Below are positions 56,040 to 64,000 of a stretch of DNA of 64,000 nucleotides, piece by piece. A program made the position numbers and the translations under genes. A model generated the notes under the pieces. The model made no database searches. It was not told the DNA's origin and was given only the letters and a program-made list of their open reading frames with translations. This DNA comes from Liopterus haemorrhoidalis (lineage: Eukaryota; Arthropoda; Insecta; Coleoptera; Dytiscidae): NCBI GenBank assembly GCA_963971575.1, contig OZ020618.1, positions 43,972,509 through 44,036,508 on the forward strand, written 5' to 3'. How positions within the stretch are numbered: the stretch's first letter is position 1; every line of letters begins with the position of its first letter.

Positions 56040-57013
56040 ATTAACAAAAAAAATTGATGTGAAGTGTGAATTTTCACATATTTCAGGGTTTTGCAGGTAT
56101 TTAGTAAGTGAATGATGATTATTTTGGATGCGAAAACAAATTTTATATTAAAATATTTTTTTTGTCAATTTTATTTCGAACGCCTAATACCATTATTTAG
56201 GTTTCTAAATATGTGCAGTATTTTTTTTTATATATAGCAAGGTTCATTAAGAATTTTAAAAATTGCGCCTATGGCTTCCATTGGTTGTTATAAGTTCCGC
56301 CCCTCTGATTTCGTGTACATTGAAACAGAATTAAATTATAATTTAAACAATTTCCACTGACTATTAAATTTACGCTTTTAAAAATTAAATGCATCATTTG
56401 CCAAAATATAACTAGAATTTTGAAAAAATAATTTAAACAATATAAAAATTAAAAAAAAAAAAACAAAAAATAATAGTCTCTTCTCACAGGGTTCGATCAG
56501 CGTCTAATACCACTAGACCAGCATACACATTACAGTGTGGCGTGTTACAAAGCTATAACTTGTGTACATTATTAGCCAAAAATCACAACAAATGCGTTTT
56601 TTTCCAAAAACCTAATCTGATCAAAAATTCCTGTTGAACTATTCCGGTTCACACCAATGTACATTACTTAGAATTTTTTCAGATTTTTAGTTTAAACCAT
56701 CTGGGCTACAGGGTGTGGGACAAAAAAATTTTTGCACAATATTGGCAAAAATCGCTTAAAAATAATTTATTTTGCAAAAATAAAAATTTGATCGTTAATC
56801 CACGTACCAAGGGCTTTATACATATTTGTTTATATTTCTAGGGGGATATGTTTTTTAGATGTTTTAGTATTTTTCCTATGTGCGGGTCAAAGAGTTGTAT
56901 AAGCATGCAAAATTTCAACTCTCTAGGTTTAGCCGTTTGGCTACAATTTTTACCGAACAGACAGACAGACGCCAAGGACGTATAAGGGTTTTTTGGTCAT
57001 ACCTACAAAACCC
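56040..57013 (-). repeat. Dispersed repeat S1 with AGGGTTTTGTAGGTAT ends
   Basis: CAGGGTTTTGCAGGTAT at 56083 and ATACCTACAAAACCCT at 56998 are inverted. Parts match 37470-37700 (TTGTTGAACTATT..., GAGCTACAAGGTGT) and 31540-31760 (inverted). It contains a tRNA-like segment at 56494-56527. Confidence 0.6.
56494..56527 (-). other. tRNA-like pol III A-box/B-box remnant
   Basis: Minus strand GCTGGTCTAGTGGTATTAGA followed by GCTGATCGAACCC. The first is a good A box (TGGTCTAGTGGTA). The second is too close to be a normal B box. No cloverleaf, so I read it as a collapsed tRNA-derived SINE head rather than a tRNA gene. Confidence 0.4.
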
Positions 57014-58076
57014 TAACAAGTATACTTATTTATAGTTAGTACTTAAACATATGTATGCGCCACTGACCGTTGACTGTTTAAAACGTGGTTGTAAACATGA
57101 ACCCTACTTTTTTTGTAGTTTAACAATGTGATTACAGTTATACGGGATAATTGTTTTATGCCGATCTTCAAAAATAATATGGTATATTCTATAGTTGTTG
57201 TGTTGGGCATGTCCCGTTTTCAAATGCATGTCAACTCATCAAAATAAATAAATATATGAAAATAAATATCTGGTTTGAGCTTTAAAGAAGAAGAAGAATT
57301 TTTTATTATTATATCATAATTGAATTTATTTTATAAATTATTTTTAATGTGTTTTATTTTTGCATGGGTTTATTTAGGGCTGTGATTACGCGGTAAAAGA
57401 TGTATATATTTAGATCTACTAAACTGCTTATGTATTGCTTCTTTACTTACCGTGTGGTCAGCAAAATGGCCGGATATGAAATTTAGCTAAGGTACTCAAT
57501 ATTTTCATTCTGAAAACTATTTTGCATTAACGTTCTAATTGAAATGCAAGGTGTGTATAATATATGCTTTTATTTTAACCCAAATTTGGGCCTCTAATTA
57601 CTAAATATAAATATGGAAACTCTTACTGAAGTATTAGTGTTCTATTTTCACGAAGGTGTGTCGGGTAAATTCTCCTGCGTTTTTTTGCAATTAATAGTGG
57701 ACACAGCTAACGATAAAAAAAAGTTAAATAAAAAAATTTAAAAAAAAAAACTCAGATAAAAACAACAGTGGTTAACTCGTCATCTTATTAGGGATACATC
57801 GAAGAATCATTTGGTCGAATAACCGAATATTCGGTTTACATTTTCGTCGAAGCGCCAAATATTTGGCCGAAGCCTATCAAATTTTGTAGGTACAACATTA
57901 AAATTTAAGGGTTAATTTGCCCGAAAAATATATATCTTTATTTTAACCTATTAAAATTAAACGTATTTTAAACAACATTTTTCAAAATATGTAATATTGA
58001 TTTGTACAATTAGATAAATATAAATGAAAATCACATACAAAGCTAGGTAGTATTTAAAATAAAAGTATTTTAAGTT
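57014..58076. other. No gene seen
   Basis: AT-rich. Near 57790 AGGGATACATCGAAGAATCA plus a CCGAATATTCGG palindrome looks like a hAT left end without partner. Confidence 0.45.
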
Positions 58077-58909
58077 AGGTCGTCAAGGATGAAATTTGTA
58101 GAAAAAAAGTTGGTTGATAACTTACAAATATAAGGAATTATTTTATTCATCAAAGTATGCACCCATCTTGTCTATACACTGTTGCCATTTAAGCGGCAGG
58201 TTGTTCAGCTCGGTGGTATAAAACCCTGGCGGACGAGAGTCAATGTATTCATGGAAGGCCAGTTTTACAGCATTGTCGGAATTAAACTATTTTCCTATTA
58301 AAAAGTTGTCCAAATTGCGGAAGAAGTGGTAGTCAGTGGGGGGACTAGGTCTGGTGAGTATGGAGGATGATGAAGAAGTTCCAACTCTAATTTGTAGTTT
58401 GCCGTCATTTGTGCAGTGTGTGGTCTAGCGTTATCATGCAATAAGATTGTCGATCTGTTAAACAATCTAGGCTGTTTTTGCATCATTTCGTACAGTTGGT
58501 TGCAGTATACTTCTGTTGAGATCGATGAGCCAGTTTTTTTTTTTTTGTATTATGTTACCTGTACGAAATTTGGCGAACTAATTTGATATTGTTTGCTGCG
58601 TAGTAATACTAGAGCCAAATACACTATTAATGTTCCGCGCGGTCTGCGATGCCGTAGTTCCACGTAAGAACTCATACTTCATAATAGTGCGAATTTTCGA
58701 CTGTTCCATTTTCAACAAAATTAATTTTTTTTTTAAAGTTTTTTATATTTTTTAGAGCATACAATGATTTCTTTCAACAGGCAAGATGTGTAACTATCCA
58801 ACAAAAAAAAAAAAACAAAAACAGAACGGTAAAATATTAAGTCAATGTCAAGTAATAAGCTGTTAAAGTTGGCAATACTATTAACTACAAATTTCATCCG
58901 TGACGACCT
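58077..58909 (-). mobile_element. Internally deleted mariner-type element
   Basis: Inverted ends AGGTCGTCAAGGATGAAATT and AATTTCATCCGTGACGACCT (one indel/mismatch). The 833-bp length is well short of a full mariner (about 1.3 kb). Carries both ends of a transposase gene on the minus strand. Confidence 0.85.
58170..58709 (-). pseudogene. Mariner/SETMAR-like transposase with internal deletion
   Basis: Minus strand: ATG 58709 opens MEQSKIRTIMKYEFLRGTTA with the helix-turn-helix region (SQTARNINSVFGSSITTQQT, FAKFRTGN). A poly-A-like tract at 58538-58550 marks the deletion scar. It resumes as STEVYCNQLYEMMQKQPRLF, then ILLHDNARPHTAQMT (second catalytic Asp) and LLHHPPYSPDLVP (third catalytic region). 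The C-terminus follows in another frame with FHEYIDSRPPGFYTTELNNL and KWQQCIDKMGAYFDE. The first catalytic Asp and the linker are missing, so the product cannot cut DNA; the element would need a full-length relative. Confidence 0.82.
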
Positions 58910-59029
58910 GATAAATACTTTATTTAAAGTACTTTTTTTGTATTTTGGGGAATAGGTATTTATAACAGTATTTCAAATACTTTTCTAGTATTTTAAGTAC
59001 TACAAATGCATTTTAAATAGTCTTGATTT

Positions 59030-59310
59030 TAATGTAAGAAAACAATTTTTAACATTGGCTTTTGTCTTAATTTCTATGTTAATTCACCCGCATTGTTTTT
59101 CAACAATCTTTTTTTATATAAGAAAATTATTTTTAATATTGAGTTTGGCTTAATAACCAGGTAAATTCACCCGCATTGTATTAACAATCGTTTTAATGTG
59201 AGAAAATAATTTTTAACAATGAGTTTTGTCTTAATTTCAATGTAAATCCACCAGCATTATTTTAATAATCGTTTTTAATGTAATAAAATAATTTTTGACA
59301 TTTAGTTTTG
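59030..59310 (+). repeat. Tandem repeat, about four units of about 80 bp
   Basis: Each unit has AATTTTTAACATTGAGTTTT, a TTCACCCGCATTGT core and AACAATCGTTTTAATGTAAG. The units are diverged, so the array is old. No element boundary identified. Confidence 0.75.
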
Positions 59311-59634
59311 GAAACAGATTAATATTTCACTCTCCAGTCAAAATATACTTGCAGAAGTAATATTCAAAACGTGATTTATCACAGTAATGTAATTTTGAGA
59401 TTATTGCAAAATATATTATACTGTTACAAATAGATTGGGAACCTAATTTTTCGACCCACTTTTAAGGATCCAAACAATAAATTCCAACATGTCATTAAAA
59501 TTTTAACTAACAAAAATAAGAAGTCGATTTTTGAAACTTGAATAAATCACGTTTTGAATGAACTTAGTGGACAAATGATGTTTTAACTGGATAAAACAAG
59601 GCTAAAATCTTATTAAAATAAGTTAATTTAAACG

Positions 59635-60010
59635 GTATTGTGATCATACCGATTTGGACATTTCGAGATTTTGATGGATCTCAACGAACTGAGGTCCCAC
59701 ATAACGTTTTTAGTATTTCTAGCATGATGTCTGTTGGTCTGTTTGTCTCTCTGCCGGTCGGTCTGTCGGTCCGTGTACACGTGCAGAGCAAATTCGGTTA
59801 AAAGGATTTTTATGAAACTTCATATTTAAGCTTTTGACATCAATGGCACGAGTTGATCAACTTTTGGTAAAAATCGGTTAACTAGAAATGGGAGTTTACT
59901 CATATCGGTTAAAAAAAAATTATTTAACATTTTTGTGAAAGCAGCATAAATTGAACAAGTAATTTGTGATAGCGGTCGGTCCTGTAGTGGCCACATCTGA
60001 TTTTTTAAAT
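59635..60010 (+). repeat. Dispersed repeat D1, copy 3
   Basis: Same landmarks as the other two copies (GTGATCATACCGATTTGGAC, GTGTACACGTGCAGAGCAAA, GTAGTGGCCACATCTGATTT). There is an internal deletion near 59905. Confidence 0.72.
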
Positions 60011-60310
60011 ATGCTATTGACGAACGAATTACTGTCTTTCTGGACCTTATCTTCTGTTACTTAGTTACGCATAATATTGAATTTTACAATATTGATAAAC
60101 ACATTACAAAAAAAAAAAAAAATAGTTGCTAATAAAAATATTGAGTACTTTTATAAATCATAAACCAAAATTTCTCTCATCTTTTAACCATCGTTTATCA
60201 TCATTCATTATTTCTCAAAAAAAAAAATTATTTAGATATATTTTATTTTTGATTTATTGAAATGTAGTTAATTTCTGACTAAATTGCTACTAAGCATATT
60301 TTTTTCACAG

Positions 60311-60426
60311 CCCTAATTATAATTAAAAATGGAAAAAAATAGCAATTTTCTGGTCGATGTTGTGACTACACTCATTTATGCATCTGTTATACCTGGACTG
60401 TTGTTTGCGCTTTATTTAACTAATAC
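60311..60426 (+). CDS. Candidate microprotein gene, exon with start codon and transmembrane segment
   Basis: A good acceptor (TTTTTTTCACAG, ending 60310) opens this exon. An in-frame TAA at 60320 precedes ATG 60329, which sits in a favourable context (AAAAATGG). The exon encodes MEKNSNFLVDVV and onward: 32 codons plus 2 nt, dominated by one hydrophobic segment at about residues 7-30 containing IYASVIPGLLFALYL. It ends at a strong donor (AC|GTAAGTAT). Codon choice (CTG, GTC, GTG, CTC, GCG) is richer in G+C than the surroundings. I recognise no family; it is not OST4, a TOM subunit or a sarcolamban as far as I can tell. The 5' exon is not identified. A chance ORF is possible, but ATG, TM segment, donor, acceptor and poly(A) signal all fall in the right order. 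Confidence 0.5.
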
Positions 60427-60490
60427 GTAAGTATATAAGCATCGTATGGACAAACCATGCACACTATTAGTATTTTCTTTCTTATCACAG

Positions 60491-60518
60491 GCATTCTACG
60501 ATAATGCTTTGCAAATAA
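60491..60518 (+). CDS. Candidate microprotein gene, last coding exon
   Basis: A 64-nt intron (60427-60490, GTAAGTATA...TTCTTTCTTATCACAG) separates this from the previous exon. The join completes a Thr codon and adds a short polar tail, HSTIMLCK, before TAA at 60516-60518, giving a 41-residue protein. If the intron is retained, translation stops inside the donor after 33 residues (ending LTNT), so both transcripts encode the same membrane segment. AATAAA follows at 60569-60574, about 50 nt after the stop. Confidence 0.45.
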
Positions 60519-60568
60519 TCAATGTAGTCAGTACTTCGACAAACAATTTTACTTTCAAATTAAATCGT

Positions 60569-60574
60569 AATAAA
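60569..60574 (+). terminator. Possible polyadenylation signal of the candidate microprotein gene
   Basis: AATAAA about 50 nt after the predicted stop codon. Such hexamers are common by chance in this AT-rich DNA, so it supports the gene only in combination with the splice signals. Confidence 0.35.
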
Positions 60575-60828
60575 ATTTTGATATGATTATTTACATTATA
60601 TTGATCGATGTAAAAATATTTGTCGAAGAACTATTAGATAAATCAATATTTTGTTGGATAGTTAAATATATTTTCATTAGTTTTATTTCTCATTAAACTT
60701 TTATTTGTTGTTTAAACTCTTTGTTTTTTAGACTCTTTAAACAGCTTTGTACTAACGTCATAAGGTGGGATAGAAGCAATTTTTCTTTTTTAAACACAAT
60801 TTTTAAAAGAAGTTCGATCAACACCATC

Positions 60829-60983
60829 AGACCAATTCTGTAACTCAGTTACTATGATCATTGTAACAAAATTTGTTCCTATGACCAAGGTCAGTTACTA
60901 TCATGAATGAAAGTCACTATACTTTTTATAATATTTTATCTTGTAGTAACGTTACTACACAGTAAATTTTTATAGAATTGGTC
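60829..60983. mobile_element. 155-bp MITE sharing ends with the Harbinger-like element at 4770
   Basis: AGACCAATTCTGTAACTCAG and AGAATTGGTCT; interior GTTACTATGATCAT words as in 6900-7280. A non-autonomous deletion derivative of that family. Confidence 0.75.
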
Positions 60984-61822
60984 TGCATGTGACTTATATT
61001 GTAATTAATATGCTGATACGTTTTCCTCACTCACTGTAGCCGTTAGTAAAATAATTACAAGTGCGTAGTTTGTCTGTCAACTTATTTCATTGTTTAAGCC
61101 AGGCATGTGCAACTTTCAAAAGACCGAAGGCCAGATGGCCATCGGAAATACATTCGCGGGCCAGAACTTTTTAACGACCTTTTTTTTTAGAATCGTCAGT
61201 TTTTTTTTTTTAATTACTGCTCCGAAATTGTCTTTATTATAAAAAAATGAAACAATCTAAATTTTCTAAACTATACAAAAATATATATAAATTCATAACA
61301 TTAATAAAAAAAAATCACACACACACAAGAAACCAGTGGCGAAGGGAGACCTCCGCTAGACTTGCCCTCCCATAAAAAAAATAATAAAAAAAAATACTTG
61401 TTTTTTATTTAAAAAAAATATTTAGGTAAATCTTCAAAAATACATTAAATTATGTCCTATACAATTTTTTGTCCAAGGCTTGGTTTACAAGTTACGAATT
61501 TTTAAAAATTTTAAAGTTTAATAACTTCCGTTTCCGGTTTCGGATTTTAATAAAAAACAATAGGGTTCTTCCCAACTATTAGGAGATTTTTTTAGTACCA
61601 GAACGAACTCTTTAAGTTAAACCGTTTTTGAGTTATCGTGTATACACACAGACACACACACATATGGACGGCACTTCGAAAATAGGTTTTTTGGATTCCC
61701 TGGACCATGAAACGTGTCATCCGTCAAAATCTCGACATCGAAAATTTTCGCGATTACAATACTTGCCCCTTATATATTAAGGTCGGGCAAGTAAAAATAA
61801 AAATATTTTATAATGAATAAAT

Positions 61823-62329
61823 CAGGGCTTCGAACCGTTATTTTTTTCGTTTCGGTTTTTGTTCCGGTTCAATTAAAAAAATATATATCAGTTCGGTTCC
61901 GGTTTTCGTTCCGGCAAAAATAACGTTTTTTTTTTTCGGTTTTCGGTTCATTTCCCAGTGACAAATTTTTAAATGCTTTTATTTGTATTAGAAATTTATT
62001 TTATACTATAATTTAGAAGAACATTTTATTCCTTATTTTGTAATAATCATACAAAGGCCACTGCCAGGAGAAGGGGGGTTCTGGGCGTTCACCCCCCGAA
62101 ATAATAGAAGCGAATTTTTTTCACTTAGTTAAAAAAATACGATTTTTTTCTGCTCATCAGTTTAAAAAATAATCTTAAATAAAATGTATTTTATATTTTG
62201 GTTCACTCCCATAAACATTATCTGAACCGAAATAAACCGATATTTTTTTTCGGTTCAGTTCCGGTTTTCGTTCCGACAAAAATAACGTTTTTTTTTCGGT
62301 TTTCGGTTCAGTTCCGGTTCGAAGCCCTG
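61823..62329. mobile_element. hAT-type MITE with CAGGGCTTCGAACC ends, copy 2, perfect TSD
   Basis: Inverted relative to 12287-12778. Flanked by GAATAAAT at 61815-61822 and 62330-62337. Interior rich in CGGTTC words. Confidence 0.9.
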
Positions 62330-62379
62330 GAATAAATATTGTTAAATAAGAACAAAATGTTTACTTAATTTTATTGGGA

Positions 62380-62730
62380 CGGTTGGGACTTGATATTGCT
62401 CACAAGTTTGTCAATGTTCGGGGAAACAACTGATGTAGCATATGCAACGTGTTTTCTAGGTGCAAATCCGTTATTCGCGTCCTTGTTTTTGATTAAACGA
62501 ACTTCAGCCGAGAAAATAACTGCTCACATTTGTATGTGCTTTCAAAGAGCGTAATTCTTTTTTGAGCAAAAGAGAGTTTCGGAAATTTGTCAATTAGGAA
62601 ATATTTCTTATAAAACCCAATTAGTGAAATGTCCTTAATTTTTTACTTCAAATCTGAGTTCTCCTGTAGCTCAAGTAGTTCCATTTGCAGTGAAAGTGGC
62701 GCTTGGTCCACATCAATATCAACCGTTTAA
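62380..62730 (-). pseudogene. hAT transposase C-terminus, ZBED5/GTF2IRD2-like (degraded)
   Basis: On the minus strand from about 62730: VDQAPLSLQMELLELQENSD, FYKKYFLIDKFPKLSFAQK, then FESTYKCEQLFSRLKFV, SKTRTRITDLHLENTLHML. This is the LQxELxELQ...F(G/E)STYxCEQLFSxxKxxKSKxRxRxTDxHLE pattern of the dimerisation region of ZBED5/GTF2IRD2-type transposases. Stops between segments show it is dead. The rest of the transposase is replaced by nested insertions and deletion. Confidence 0.78.
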
Positions 62731-62892
62731 CCAAATTTGATCTCTGAAAACAAAGATATACTCGCGGGGCAGATCCAATAGGGTTTTAGATAGTTATCGC
62801 GGGCCGGACAAAATGAGGCAACGGGCCGGATACGGCCCGCAAGCCGTAGGTTGCACATGCCTGGTTTAAGCATAGCTACGCCAAATGTATAC

Positions 62893-63850
62893 AGGGTGTT
62901 TGTTTGAAACGCCGCACCTCCAATAACTCCTTTATTTTAAGAGATACAAAAAAATATTTAGAAGAAAAGTTAAACTAGACAAAAGGGTCCACTTAAGGAC
63001 TATAATAAGAATTCTGCATCACTTCCAGTTTCAGCGGAAATTGTTTCAACTTTTTATCTAGCTTAGGGAATCGGTACTTTATTTATTTTTTCTTGAAAGT
63101 ACATTAATTCAGCTTTACAAGGATGACAAAATATCATACTTTAGTTTTAACCATTTCTAATGGCGACCATTTATTTACAAAATATTAAATAACATAAATC
63201 GTATAAAGTTAAACATAGCAAGCTTTGAAAATGATTTTGTTACATGAAAAAACCAAATACAACCTGCAAATTTTTTTGCCTGTTAGTACGAGTTTGATAT
63301 TAAAGGTGATAACATCAAATCGTTTGTAATTATGGCTTACGTACATTATTCAAATGAAGAAATGACAGATATAGTTCTGACATTCGGGGAGTGTCAAATA
63401 AATTCTGTTAGGGCCCAGCAACTTTACCAAGAAAGGTAACCTGCAGGTAAAAGTTAGAAGACTCAGAACATAGGGTAAGAACAGCCATCAGGAAAATTCA
63501 ATAGTATACCGTTCTAAATGTAATGAAAGAGTTTTTATTACGAATGAGAAAATGTGAGGATAACAACGGCGGTCATATTGAACATTTGTAATTTTTCCTT
63601 AGTTTATTACTAACTTTAGTCATATTTTGTTTTATTGTTTTTCCTAGTTACATAATGTTATATCTTTTTATAATTTAGTTTCTACGATTTTTATGTTATT
63701 TATTATTTTGTAAATAAATGGTCGCTATTTTGAAATATTTAAAATTAAAGTATAATATTTTGATATCCTTGTAAAGCTGATTTAATAGTACTTTCAAGAA
63801 AAAATATTAAAGTAAGTATTGTCTGTCTCATTTTGTAATACGTAACTAAC
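62893..63850 (+). mobile_element. Deleted Tc1/mariner element (DUF4817 group) with long inner inverted repeats
   Basis: Starts CAGGGTGTTTGTTTGAAACG after TA. Inner arms of about 140 bp (63058-63205 and 63675-63820) are inverted copies (AGCTTTACAAGGATGACAAA against TTTGATATCCTTGTAAAGCT). The outer right terminus was not found before the window edge, where a different GC-rich element begins. Confidence 0.7.
63332..63595 (+). pseudogene. DUF4817 transposase fused end to end (N- and C-terminal stubs)
   Basis: ATG 63332 opens MAYVHYSNEEMTDIVLTFGE, then CQINSVRAQQLYQER. This is the DUF4817 helix-turn-helix start of insect Tc1/mariner-like transposases. About 130 bp later a frame ends FLLRMRKCEDNNGGHIEHL and stop, the usual C-terminus (RxCxxxNGxHxEHL). 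Everything between, including all three catalytic residues, is deleted. With 25440-26080, it shows the family was present in at least two forms. Confidence 0.78.
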
Positions 63851-63894
63851 AGGGAAAGTTCATATTTTATGTTGTGTATTGACAACAGGTTTAA

Positions 63895-64000
63895 CGGCGG
63901 GCGCCCTGGGCCCCGTCCTCTAAAGGGCCCCGCAAAAACCTAACTTTTCACTTTTTTCTAATTGACGAGCCCAATATTCTTACTGCGCCCGGGGCCTTAA
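63895..64000. mobile_element. Edge of a GC-rich element
   Basis: GGCGGGCGCCCTGGGCCCCG...CTGCGCCCGGGGCCTTA. GGGCCCCG and CGCCCGGGGCC words point to a further DNA element or hAT end continuing past the window. Confidence 0.4.

Larger units (their letters stand above)
61100..62863 (-). mobile_element. hAT element with perfect 8-bp TSD (GTTTAAGC)
   Basis: Ends CAGGCATGTGCAACTTTC and AGGTTGCACATGCCTG; TSD at 61092-61099 and 62864-62871. A second hAT-type MITE is nested at 61823-62329, and a GTGTATACACACAGACACAC-rich repeat segment (about 61500-61800) probably belongs to yet another insertion. Confidence 0.9.

Overview
This is a very AT-rich nuclear genome fragment from an arthropod, almost certainly an insect. 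Three things point there: a spliced, TATA/Inr-driven secreted gene with YGPP repeats, of the proline-rich insect cuticle/DUF4794-like kind; insect-type Tc1/mariner, hAT, Harbinger and piggyBac debris; and an RNase H-bearing non-LTR retrotransposon. I cannot name the order or species.

Host genes. One gene is clear. It has three exons (18858-18884, 26657-27415, 34367 to about 34710) and encodes a 344-residue secreted protein. Exon 1 carries only two codons. Its two introns (7.8 and 7.0 kb) are packed with transposable elements (TEs). A second candidate at 60311-60574 is a 41-residue single-pass membrane microprotein. It has a consensus acceptor upstream, a 64-nt intron and an AATAAA, and it resembles no protein I know. 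Nothing else looks like a host exon.

Mobile DNA fills most of the rest. Left part: a ZMYM1-like hAT pseudogene (1278-2010), a second hAT (2538-3901), and a Harbinger element (4770-7299) with a SANT-like and a HARBI1-like reading frame. Then comes a four-element nest at 7890-13430: a mariner transposase pseudogene split by two short elements, one of which holds a recent 5'-truncated LINE with a 1,172-codon open frame (8240-11758). From 14.6 to 17.5 kb lie two hAT elements with perfect 8-bp duplications. Intron 1 holds a triple TA-site MITE nest, a fold-back element and a Tc1/mariner pseudogene. Intron 2 holds a hAT MITE, a long dispersed repeat, a BED-finger hAT remnant and a minisatellite hAT. 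The 36-47 kb region has two inverted copies of a compound Tc1 block, a MADF-bearing Harbinger element and a set of long repeats. The 47-64 kb region has pogo/Harbinger-like repeats, hAT elements, a HARBI1-like pseudogene, a piggyBac-type MITE, two internally deleted mariner elements and tandem repeats.

Many insertions have intact target-site duplications. In two cases the pre-insertion site can be inferred inside the window: the split mariner frame and an unoccupied paralogous repeat. The order of transposition can therefore be read directly. There is no CRISPR, operon or other prokaryotic feature.
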